DNA of 64,000 bases from Cephalotus follicularis (taxonomy: Eukaryota; Streptophyta; Magnoliopsida; Oxalidales; Cephalotaceae), in contig BDDD01002921.1 in the NCBI GenBank assembly GCA_001972305.1, positions 135,366 through 199,365 on the forward strand, given 5' to 3'. The notes under the pieces were generated by a model. The model searched no databases, was not told the DNA's origin, and saw nothing but the letters and a program-made list of their open reading frames with translations. Positions within the stretch are counted from its first letter, which is position 1. The number at the start of each line of letters is the position of its first letter. Of this stretch, positions 55,584 to 64,000 are shown in pieces. The translations under genes and the position numbers were made by a program.

Positions 55584-55737
55584 TGTTGGATACGTTATGG
55601 CAACCTTAAGCTTAAAATAATTTGTTTGCGAAAAATAACAAATTAAGCAATGAACATAAACTAGCACACAAGGACAAATAAAATCAAACAATAATAAGTA
55701 AAGAGATAAGGGATAGAAGAAGTGCAAACAATTTATA

Positions 55738-55767
55738 GTGGTTCGGCAAATCCGTGCCTACGTCCAC
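55738..55767 (-). promoter_or_regulatory. GTGG inverted repeat in the solo LTR
   Basis: GTGGTTCGG ... TACGTCCAC, the same element as at 8083, 9926 and 14507, about 350 bp downstream of the TATA box on the minus strand. Confidence 0.5.
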
Positions 55768-56159
55768 TTTCTCAAGAATCCCTTGAGTTTCCACTAGAAT
55801 TCACTAGCCACCTTTGATTTTCGGCTTACGGGTGCAAATCAAACAAACCACCTTACAATTGATTTGAGTTCCGAGTGCAAATCAAATAAACACCTTACAA
55901 GGGTTCACTCCCCTCAAATACAAAGAATGATAAAAGTGATTTGTGTTGTGTTTACAATAACCTCTCAAAGGTTGGATATGAAAGTGCTAGCTTAGTTACA
56001 AGCTTTGGATATTGATTTGAAAGATGTGGAATAGCTCTTGTGTTGCTTGGAAGAAGTGTATGTTTGCTTGTTATCTCTTGTTGTGTCTCTAATGAAAAGA
56101 TATCTCATTCTTCCTTAAATATAGATGCTCCAACGGATCTATTTTTAGGCATTCAGACC

Positions 56160-56490
56160 AAATCCAGTCGACTGGATTTTCCTTGCAGTCGGCTGGTCAA
56201 TTGTTGTGCATTTGTAATTATAGTCGTTGGAGGGAGGCAGTCGGCTGGATGGACTGGGCAGTCGACTGGATGCCTTGGCAGTCGACTGATGCTCTGTTCC
56301 AGTCGGCTGTCTGAGCTAGAAATTCAATTTCCAAAGCTACTGGTTGAAATGTGCACCTCTTGGCAGTCGGCTGGAAAGCCTTGGCAGTCGACTGGATTGC
56401 CATGGCAGTCGACTGGCTGGAGTGCAAGTTCCAGGTCTGGGTTTCTTTGAAGGTCCAGTCGGATGTTCATCCTTGGGCAGTCGGCTGGAT
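56160..56490. repeat. Array of CAGTCGACTGG-type palindromes in the solo LTR
   Basis: CAGTCGACTGG or CAGTCGGCTGG occurs about ten times, often followed by ATGCCTTGG or ATTGCC-like text. It is the analogue of the GCGTCGACGC clusters in other LTRs but with a different outer base pair set (CAG/CTG). It lies just upstream of the minus-strand TATA box. Confidence 0.88.
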
Positions 56491-56666
56491 TGCCTGTATC
56501 TGCAATTTATACATTTGCAACACTTTCAACATGCAATCAAGTGAGTATATCAATTTGTATGATATCAAAACACGCATACAAGTATTTCTTGATTGTTACT
56601 TGTTTGTTAATCATCGAAACTTAATCTATAACACAATTAAAGGGGTGGCAAAAAGCCAACAGGCTC

Positions 56667-57235
56667 GAATAGCCTTACCAAAAGGCTTTCTACATGCCTT
56701 ACCAGCTAAACAATGCTCACATATAGGAAGATTGACCTTAGTGAGTGGGCCTAAACGACCTTCTCTATCTAATCGAGTCATCCTATCTTACCCAATGCGA
56801 CCCAATCTAGCATGCCAAGTAACAGAATCAATATCATTTACATTCACAAATAAAGATGAAGAAGCAGAATTAACCAAATCCATAATAAAGAAATTATTAC
56901 ATAAATTTCCATGTCCAATAATAATATCATCCAAAGTAATATCCAAATTAGAATTCTTAAAATTAATACAATAACCCAAAGTTATAAGAGACAAGACAGA
57001 CAGTAGATTATAGTGATCTCCATGTGCATACATAACATCATGTAGTAGCAAGGTGCATCTTGTACTCAATGGAAGTCGATAGCATCCAACTCCCAATACT
57101 TCCTCGCTACTGTCATTACCCATGTAGATTCTTTGGGAACCCGCTGGAATCCGGTGATAATCTACAAATCCTCTTCGATCTCTGATTACATGTCTTGTTG
57201 CTCATGAGTCTACAATCCACATAGGAAAAGTATGA
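56667..57235 (-). pseudogene. Copy B pre-integrase and protease remnants
   Basis: 57123-56788 reads MGNDSSEEVLGVGCYRLPLS to SVTWHARLGRIG, collinear with copy A. The protease active-site region (about 57190-57230) is frame-broken. Directly left of it the solo LTR interrupts the element. Confidence 0.85.
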
Positions 57236-57239
57236 GCAA

Positions 57240-57690
57240 CTAGTACATGTGAACATACACAAATAATACTAGATGAGGTAGAAATGGATACCTGCTTCGG
57301 TTCAATGCACTCACTAGCAAAGTGACCCATTTTCTGACAGTTATAACACTTGACCTTTGTCTTGTCCTTCTTACCACCACGATTGCCCCTATGGCGCTTG
57401 GAAACTCTACCAACCTTAGGCCCTTGATTACTAGATCCTTCTTTGGTACTTGATTTGCCCTTATTCTTATGCTTTGGCCAATTTCCATGGCGCTTGCCCC
57501 CTTGGGCGAAAAGAGCAGTGCGCGGATCGCTTCCTCGCGCTCAGCCTCAAGTTCCACATGGCGAGAAACATCAGCAAAATTCTTGATGTTTTCATTATGG
57601 GTCAGAATCTACCTAATGGTGACCCATGAATCAGGTAAGGATCTAATCACAGCTTGAACTTGCTGCTCATCAGAAAGCGCAACTTCAGCA
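57240..57690 (-). pseudogene. Copy B gag C-terminus, 5'-truncated
   Basis: The basic linker and zinc-knuckle region (copy A counterpart 49907-50300), with frame shifts. The element stops at about 57690, in the middle of gag, where LTR-derived sequence begins. The N-terminal gag half and leader are missing. Confidence 0.8.
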
Positions 57691-58002
57691 TAATTCCAAG
57701 ATACTTACAAATAATTTGAGATAGGGAGTTATTTGACGTTTTGTTTTGTTTAATATTAATTGAACTCCTGGTTGAAGAACAGCTCCTCTGCAGAACAAAA
57801 ATATATGTTCTCTCCCTATCATCTCTTAATTATATTTTCTACTCTGTCTCTAGAAACATCACCCACTGTTTCTAGGATTTGTGAACGTGGATTGAACCGG
57901 AGAAACTCTAGTAGCAATTCTGTTGATCAAGAACATATTCTAATATCAAATTATTTGTAAGTATCATGAAATTATGTTATTCATGATTATGATAATTTAA
58001 CA
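57690..58002 (-). repeat. Rearranged LTR fragment with inverted middle
   Basis: 57690-57722 resembles the LTR middle (GATACTTACAAATAA). 57723-57830 matches the inner left arm of the central LTR in the same orientation (GTTTTGTTTAATATTAAT, ATATATGTTCTCTCCCT). 57840-58002 matches the LTR middle in reverse orientation (CACCCACTGTTTCTAGGATT, GATTATGATAATTTAACA). Arm and middle are thus flipped relative to each other. Confidence 0.8.
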
Positions 58003-58431
58003 TATTCGAATCCAAAAAACTACCATAGATGACACGTGTTGTGCATTGAACAATTTCACATCATTCGGTAAAATAGAATTGTTGTAAAATATTCTAAACA
58101 TGTAGCAACAATGGCTCTAATATTTTGTTGATTGTATGAATAATGTATTCGCAATATATTAGTTCTTCATATTTATTTTATACACTGCAATAGATGATGA
58201 TAATGTGGTTGGTGAGAAATGGCGATTATATGATAAACATCAATGTGATAGATGAATTTGTGGTAAATGTTAGTTATGTGGTCGGTTAACATTTACAAAC
58301 TATAAAATAGTTTTAAGGTGATGAATTTTGGGCAATCACATGCAAATTCAATGTTTAAGATTAACACAATAAAGTATAGCCATGAATGAAAAGAGAGAGA
58401 TTGTGAGACATGATCATGTTTCCTCAGTGCC
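58003..58431. other. AT-rich flank, no gene seen
   Basis: It starts with TATTC, the same five bases that precede 45522. No reading frame or known repeat. Confidence 0.5.
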
Positions 58432-58690
58432 TGTTTAGTATTGTTTTTGAGTAGTTAAAATCACTTTTTGATTCAAAAGCAGTACATCACTTGATCTTTA
58501 ATAAATAAGAACGTAATTGAGTTTAAACAAAAGAAATTTTGTTTTTTATCTATACTTAAAGATATTTAAACTCAATCCAAATGTATTGGTTAAGAAAATA
58601 TTTTGTCACATTATTTTTAATTATAATATTTTTATTCACAATACTACTTTTATGAAACATACAACACAACACTATCGAAGAGAGCCTTAA
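58432..58690. mobile_element. MITE-like repeat related to 20127-20458
   Basis: Start GTGCCTGTTTAGTATTG, end ACACAACACTATCGAAG. The end, read inverted, resembles the start of the repeat at 20127 (GTGTTTGATAGTGTGG). It has A/T-rich complementary inner segments and no coding capacity. Confidence 0.4.
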
Positions 58691-58734
58691 CGAATATTTA
58701 TGTTTTAAACTATTATGTACATTAAAATATGGTG

Positions 58735-60290
58735 CTTAATTTTCGAGTTTTAAGTCGAAAATCGGATAAATGAGCTTTTACATTTTTACCTTTGTTTTGT
58801 TTTGTTGGTTGGTATATGGGTGGCAGCCATTTCTTCTCTTATTATCTTTATTTCTTGATGCCTTAGCCAAAATTAAGAGAGAGGAGAAAAGTGAGCTGAG
58901 TTTGTGTTCAATTTTGGAGTTTGGATTATAAAAAAAGTTGAGAGATTGAAGCTTGCTTGAAGGGAGTTGGATGTTCTTGAAGAGGATCCTTCAAGCTTTC
59001 TCAAAGAAAATCTCAAAGATGTACGTTTTTGCTGTTCTCTATGAACTCCTAATGCATTTAAATTATTATTTGAATGTATAGATATTTGGTTAATGTATAT
59101 TGATGCTTGACAACCTGTTTGGTGATTTGAATTGACGAATTTCATATTAAAATGGGTTTTGAATGGGATTTTCAAGTTTTGAGATCAAAACCCTAAAAAC
59201 TTGATTTCTTGTTGTTATTGTTGTTTGTTGATTTCAATAATAATATGTGTTGTTCTTGAAGGTATTTAGGTTGATTCTATCCGTTTTTAGGATACCATAA
59301 CTTGAGAATTGAATTAGATTGAGTTAGGTTGAAATTCTTGAGTTTAAAGAAACTTTGGGGATTCTTTACGTTCTTGGGTTGAATCCATTAGATTGATTCT
59401 CTAGAAACAATCAATTAAATTGCCCAGGAGAGTCAAATGGATCTTCCTAGACTATCGACTGTCTCGTGTGGAGAAAACCCTATTTCCTCTCTACCTGTCT
59501 TGGTCTAATTCTGTCAACTGATTCATTAGAAACAGTCGGCTGGATTTCCATGACAATTGCCTAGATCATGCCTGGAATTGTTGTTTTTGCTGTTATTCCG
59601 AAAATGCAAATTTTTCTCGTTTGATTGTCTTGTATCTTACTTGTTTGTCTTACACGTTTAAGAACATATTTGTGTCATGTTTAGGTAGGTATAGAACATT
59701 TGCGTGCTATTGTAATAGCTTAATATACGTCGTCCATGCTTGTTAGTTACATGCTTTACATTTGTAATTGTTTGTGTTTGATTTTGTTTGTCTTGTCCAA
59801 TGGTCGAAGAGTACCCAGAACAACTAAGGTGTACATAGGTGCCACGAGTTGGCTATGTGTTTACCACACAACTTTGCCTCTTGGGAAAATCTTGCTTGCT
59901 CGATCTATTCGTTAGCCGAAGGGTGCCTCGAAAGATGTGTATGCTTCATAGAGGCTATGAGGTGGCTATGAATAACATCACTTTTACTTGCTAGGCCTTT
60001 CGTAACATTTTTGCTTGCGTGTGCATACTTGGTTTATTGGCATTAATTGCTTTTGAATATATCTTCTCTTACTTGATTAGGTTAAGTACTTATATTAACT
60101 AGTATAGGGAAGATAATATACGTAATTAACCACAAACTATCATTCATGCATAATATCTAGTATTCATTCATTCTTATATATATGTTCACTTCATCTTGCA
60201 TAGTTCTTTTCTACGTAGTCTGTTTAGCTAATCATTTCATATGAATTAACCTACCTTAGATTGACAAATTGTGGAGATGCTATAGCTTTT
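58735..60290 (+). repeat. LTR-like sequence, probably a Gypsy LTR remnant
   Basis: The order of landmarks resembles the Gypsy LTR at 4216: GGCAGCC-type start region (58825), an AGAGAGGAGA purine run, TTGAAGGTATTTAGG (59260). TCGA-like units (CAGTCGGCTGG at 59540) and a GTGCC/GGCTATG section (59850-59970) follow. No ends, target duplication or interior could be fixed. The minus frame 58873-59175 is not convincing. Confidence 0.4.
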
Positions 60291-60333
60291 CAGGTTGTTG
60301 TTGAAGCCTAGAGTTCTAAGATACAAGGAGATT

Positions 60334-60340
60334 TATATTC
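60334..60340. repeat. Target-site duplication TATATTC of the SINE, left
   Basis: It precedes the T run and is matched at 60469-60475. Confidence 0.75.
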
Positions 60341-60468
60341 TTTTTTTTTTTTTTTTTGGAAGAGGAAAGGGGCATTAAATCATTTAGATGGAAGTGTGAA
60401 GGTTTGAACCTTGGTCTACACCAAGGCAAGCCACACCTCTAATCATTAAGTTAGAGGTGTTTCCACAG
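60341..60468 (-). mobile_element. tRNA-derived SINE, minus strand
   Basis: Read on the minus strand: an A-box-like TAACTTAATGATTAGAGG near the start, then B-box GGTTCAAACC. A short body and a poly(A) tail, seen as T at 60341-60357, follow. TATATTC flanks both sides. At 128 bp it has the size and order of plant SINEs of the Au type. The family was not verified. Confidence 0.8.
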
Positions 60469-60479
60469 TATATTCTTAT

Positions 60480-61552
60480 ATTGTTTGACATTGTAGATAT
60501 ATGTATTTATATAATTTTATCAAACTTGTATTTTGTTAATGTTTAGCCGATTGGCATGATACTATTGACATAAATACTTTATCTATATATGTTCGGATGT
60601 TTAAGTTTATTCAAAATGATTTATCAATCATTACTACATAATTTCTTAGATTAAGGTTGTTTAAAAAAAAATTACTTTTAACTTTTCTAGATGTATTGAA
60701 TAAAATGAGTAAAATTAAGTCGTAATATTAGAGAGAGGTTTTGTGGTTCTTTTTTTTTTTTTTAAGAATTGTTAAATAAATAAATGCAAAATGTAAAAGC
60801 AAAACAGTTTACAACATTGGTAGAAATTAAAAAAAAATGTAGGAGACAAGACACTTCATTAGCGAAAATATATCTGTTAAGAGAACTTTATATAAAATAA
60901 GAAAAGATATCAGTTTATACCCAAAACTAAAAAATAAAACAATTTAAAAATTGAATTATATAAATTAGATTAATTAAGGATCAAATTAATATTTTGTCTT
61001 AAAAATTTGATAAATTAATTGTTACATAGTTATTTATCTTTATTTATATATAAAAATATTAATTTTTTTTAAGTAAAAATATTAATTTGATCTTCAATTA
61101 ATCCAATTTTTATAATCTAAGTCTTTAAATTAATCTATTTTTTAATTCAGACACTAACAAATATTTTGAGTAAAAATTCAAACTTAAATTAATACTTTTA
61201 CCTTGAAAATATCAGCCTCTCTATTCATATATGCTATCTTAAAGACTGCAATTAAGAGGCCAAAGATAAGAGAAATCCATAAGATTCAGAGCTCACATGC
61301 GTTTGGAAGATGTGGCAAACACTATCAAAACTTATCCTAAGCTTTATCGAGGACTTGTACTCAGCTGCAGGTGCACAATATAACATACTAAAGCTTTTTG
61401 TTACTGACAACAGATTCATTACAAACATGCTTGTACCATGAAAAGAATAATTCTATTAACAATTAATGTTTTATACAATAAATGATGTGTCAAAATGTTA
61501 TTGGTAATATTAAAATATCATCAACCAATAATATTTTGATACGATATCTCTG
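60480..61552. other. AT-rich intergenic stretch
   Basis: Very AT-rich with homopolymer runs (about 60660, 60750 and 60830). Inverse pairs such as TTAATTTGATC/GATCAAATTAA lie near 60970 and 61085, suggesting a small inverted repeat of about 60 bp per arm. No gene seen. Confidence 0.4.
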
Positions 61553-62999
61553 TTATCCATTTGCTATGCTGTTCAAATAATACAACTGCTCAACTCGGAA
61601 TCGAGTCTGCCCACTGAAGGTCTCCACAAGCTGCAACCAGTTCGCATCATCTGCATATAATGACGGGTTTATCATGCTTACGGAAATGCAAATAACACAT
61701 CAGGTCAGAAAAGATTAAGTGAACAGGGTAGATTTCATGATATTTTGTCATCATTTAAGAGTAAGACAGCATATATACATACTGCAAGTACAGAACCACT
61801 TCTTTAACACAAAGAGGAATTTTAGTACTTATAATAGCTACATCAAATGTTACAAACACCTCAAATAGTGTGATTGAAGATAACTTCTTGCTTTTCCTAC
61901 CAGAACAACTTTTTGCAACTTTATGCTTTTCCTTTACCTGCATAACCACAAAATAGTTAATGCTTCTGATACCTGAAGCTAGAAAGTAGAAACTATGCCT
62001 AGAATGACACAACCCAATACAGATTAGAGCTATCAAAACCATGGATTAGTGAGTAACATTAAAAAATATAGTCAAATTATTCATTGTTTGCAATTTAAAA
62101 TTTGATGACCGAGCTCTGACAAATGTGAACACGGGAAATTTTAAGACCAGCTCAACCCGACAAGAAATGTTATGTCTTACTCGTAGTTATTAAACTCGGA
62201 CCGGACTAGTTAGTCTGACTGATGAACCAGAGAACCTACCGATGAACCGGTCCGAGTCAAGCATCAAGCCAATTCTGCAAGTCAAACTCAGATTGACCGA
62301 TCAATCCGGTTGACTCAGACCTGTCATAATGGTGAACCGTTCTAGGTCACACCGAACCAGTCAGATCAATAAAAAAAATTTTAATTTTAAAATTAATTTA
62401 TTGGTCGACTCATAGACCTACTAGTTAGACCATTAACTTATTCACTCAAAGTCTCAATCAGTTCAGTCACCAGTCTAATTGTGATAAGTATAGCCTTAAT
62501 CGAATGATGTTAGTCTGTTACAACTTTCAAAAATAGGCGATCTTCTTGACAACTGGTTTAATTTACAAATGAAATTCAAGTCTTGCACTAACAAAGCCAC
62601 TCCTTCCTCACAGTCACCACAAACACAGAAGAAAAACAAAATCGTACCTTCGCTTTGACCTTATGTTTCTTCTAGTGACTGCAGAAATATCACTGTTCTG
62701 ATTTTTCACGATACTTTTTTTATCACTGGATTTGAAGGCCCCTGCAAATGGCAGCACATCATGGTGATTGTACTTGTACATGGTAAAATTAACCAGAGTT
62801 CTGGAAAGTTGTAAAGCTTAATTACCTTTGACATTGATGTCTGGTGATTTAACTTCAATGCCATCTGGTTCAGATTCTGCCACCTCACTGGAAGAACCAC
62901 GATATTCTTCCGGAGCAACCAATTCAGAATTTGATGCATCATTCAGAGACCGAGTCCTCTGTTCCATGGAGGGACCAACAACCTCACCATCTGTTGTAT
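61553..62999 (-). CDS. Candidate multi-exon gene, product unknown (partial)
   Basis: Exon-like blocks on the minus strand. 62999-62826 has acceptor CTCACAG, donor GTAATT and an acidic reading TTDGEVVGPSMEQRTRSLND then SNSELVAPEEYRGSSSEVAE. 62741-62648 has acceptor TTTGCAG and donor GTACG; its phase fits the previous exon and gives GAFKSSDKKSIVKNQNSD, then VTRRNIRSKRR. 61937-61783 is Lys/Ser-rich but its frame does not join cleanly. 61650-61553 has acceptor TATGCAG and reads DANWLQLVETFSGQTRFRVE, QLYYLNSIANG, stop. The C-terminal NWLQLVE motif looks conserved but I cannot name the family. Confidence 0.5.
62150..62480. repeat. Dispersed repeat rich in GGACCGG/GAACCGG motifs
   Basis: Repeated GGACCGGACTAG, GATGAACCGGTCCGAG, CCGGTTGACTCAG and GAACCAGTCAG lie in an intron-like position of the candidate gene. 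Repeats of this wording are widespread in dicots. No ends or duplication fixed. Confidence 0.5.
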
Positions 63000-64000
63000 C
63001 TGTGAGATACTCAAGGTTAGACGCCAAACACTACATTTTAGCAGAACAAAACAACAGAAATAGATAAATTATTTCAGGTAAACCATACAAATGGTTAAGC
63101 CTAATGTTGTTGGCACTGAAAACCAAAAAGAAAGAACTATAAGAACTGTATAGCTTATTACGAACCGAGCAGCCAAAATTTTAATAGAGTTAACTCACAT
63201 TTTCACTAATTTAAAAATAGAAACAATCAGAGTGAAGAAAAAACTCTAGAATAATATAACTATGCTCATGAGTTTACATTAAAAACCAAATAATGTATGT
63301 CATAATTAAGGGCAATTGCTTGAAAAAAAAAACAAATAATGAAAATGACAATTGTTTTTGGTGTTTGTGATTGGCTATTTGGAATTAAAGGGCCGCAGAC
63401 CATGATTTTATTTATATCAAAACTTTTCACCTTTTTATAGAAACTAAAATTTGCATGGCATGCATAGCACATGATCAAGTTTTTTTCATGAGAAGTATGA
63501 ACTAAACATATAAAAGGAAAAAAATGAAGTTACAATTCTCACACATCAATTTGGACTTGAAATTGGAAAATAATATTATTAGTGAATCAAAGAAAGTAAA
63601 ATATCACTTTGTTCTGTTACATCTGCCATATTACAAAACAATAAGTTAAAAAAGTGAACATCAGACTAAAATTTTTTGAAATAGAAATATTCTGGTCCAA
63701 ATTATATCTGTTTCCTTGTAATAACTTTCTTCGTCCATAAATAGGTCGAAGACCTTTTCCTATCACGCCAAGATGATGATAAAACATATTTATGTAATGA
63801 GCTAGGGAATAATTTACAGCTAGTGTAATGTGTAATTTTCTGAAAGATGAGGTATAAAACTAAAAGAGTTTTACACCAGGTGTAATATCCCAGCCCGAAT
63901 GTAATTGTGGTGACACTTACTATTCGTTCAAAACCAATCAACAACCAATTATTAACGTTTTATAACATATGCAGCCAGAAAGAGGCACTTTATACCTAGC
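63000..64000. other. Upstream side of the candidate gene; no further gene seen
   Basis: AT-rich. The minus frames at 63266-63478 and 63702-63944 have no recognisable domain. At about 63881 TGTAATATCCCAGCCCG resembles the start of plant Gypsy LTRs. If real, that element continues beyond the window. Confidence 0.35.

Larger units (their letters stand above)
55584..56661 (-). mobile_element. Solo LTR (1078 bp) inside copy B, TSD GGCTC
   Basis: It starts TGTTGGATACG, ends AAGCCAACA and has no interior. By its GTGGTTCGG...TACGTCCAC element (55738-55767) it is related to the LTR at 7891-9486. The minus-strand TATA box (CTATATTTAAG) is at 56124-56114. About ten CAGTCGACTGG/CAGTCGGCTGG units at 56160-56490 lie upstream of it. 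Minus orientation is inferred from that order. Confidence 0.93.
45522..58002 (-). mobile_element. Two head-to-tail Copia copies sharing a central LTR
   Basis: Structure on the plus strand: LTR (45522-45702), interior A (45703-51257), LTR (51258-51880), interior B (51881-57690), rearranged LTR (57690-58002). Both interiors are minus strand and near-parallel, each with its own deletions: A lacks the end of RNase H and B lacks the first half of gag. TATTC precedes 45522 and also follows 58002, so the whole may be one integration site. Such arrays arise by unequal exchange between LTRs. Confidence 0.85.

Noticed and set aside
56351-56974. 207-residue plus-strand ORF
   Set aside because: It crosses the solo-LTR boundary and the antisense of Copia pre-integrase. 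A chance frame.
58873-59175. 100-residue minus-strand ORF
   Set aside because: No domain, AT-rich, within LTR-like sequence.
63881-64000. Start of another Gypsy LTR at the window edge
   Set aside because: Only the first bases (TGTAATATCCC) are suggestive. There is no second landmark in the window, so it is mentioned but not called.

Overview
The window looks like nuclear DNA of a flowering plant, most likely a eudicot. Almost every recognisable coding stretch is retrotransposon gag-pol. The LTRs have plant TATA boxes and initiator-tRNA-Met-type primer sites. The host-gene traces are a type-B cytokinin response regulator (receiver plus GARP exons) and a few exons of an unrecognised gene. There is also a degraded plastid-type tRNA-His. 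I see no rRNA, CRISPR array or bacterial-style operon. Species cannot be told from the sequence.

Layout. 489-6289: internally deleted Ty3/Gypsy chromovirus (Tekay-like), + strand, TSD CTAAG, inserted in LTR-like sequence. 6295-9486: remnant of a minus-strand Copia element (gag plus one LTR). 9829-14922: nearly full-length but mutated Tork-like Copia, minus strand. 14923-15597: two satellite-like units and a plastid-type tRNA-His relic. 15598-17390: truncated minus-strand LTR of the same Gypsy family as the first element. 17400-19200: Copia fragment broken by a LINE tail. 20127-21859: MITE-like repeat and a 512-bp tandem duplication in an old LTR element. That element is itself split by a full Copia at 21860-31379 (TSD TTCCC). 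32444-45092: type-B response-regulator pseudogene, split in a GARP-domain intron by an 11-kb Tat-lineage Gypsy element at 33928-44913 (TSD ATAAT). 45522-58002: two head-to-tail Copia copies sharing a central LTR, with a solo LTR (TSD GGCTC) inside the second copy. 58003-64000: AT-rich DNA with MITE-like, LTR-like and SINE sequences and a candidate multi-exon minus-strand gene.

How it fits together. No pathway is encoded; this is a nested transposon landscape. By nesting, the response-regulator gene predates the Tat insertion. The old LTR element predates its 512-bp duplication and the Copia insertion. The second Copia copy predates the solo LTR. The Tat element carries its own antisense gene (PF04195-like N-terminus plus coiled coil).

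Four things deserve most attention: clusters of TCGA-centred palindromes shared by LTRs of unrelated families; a Copia family whose LTR is almost entirely an inverted repeat and is present in intact, hairpin-only and flipped-centre forms; the antisense gene in the Tat element; and the clean split of the response-regulator gene. All alignments were made by eye, so boundaries marked approximate may move by tens of bases.
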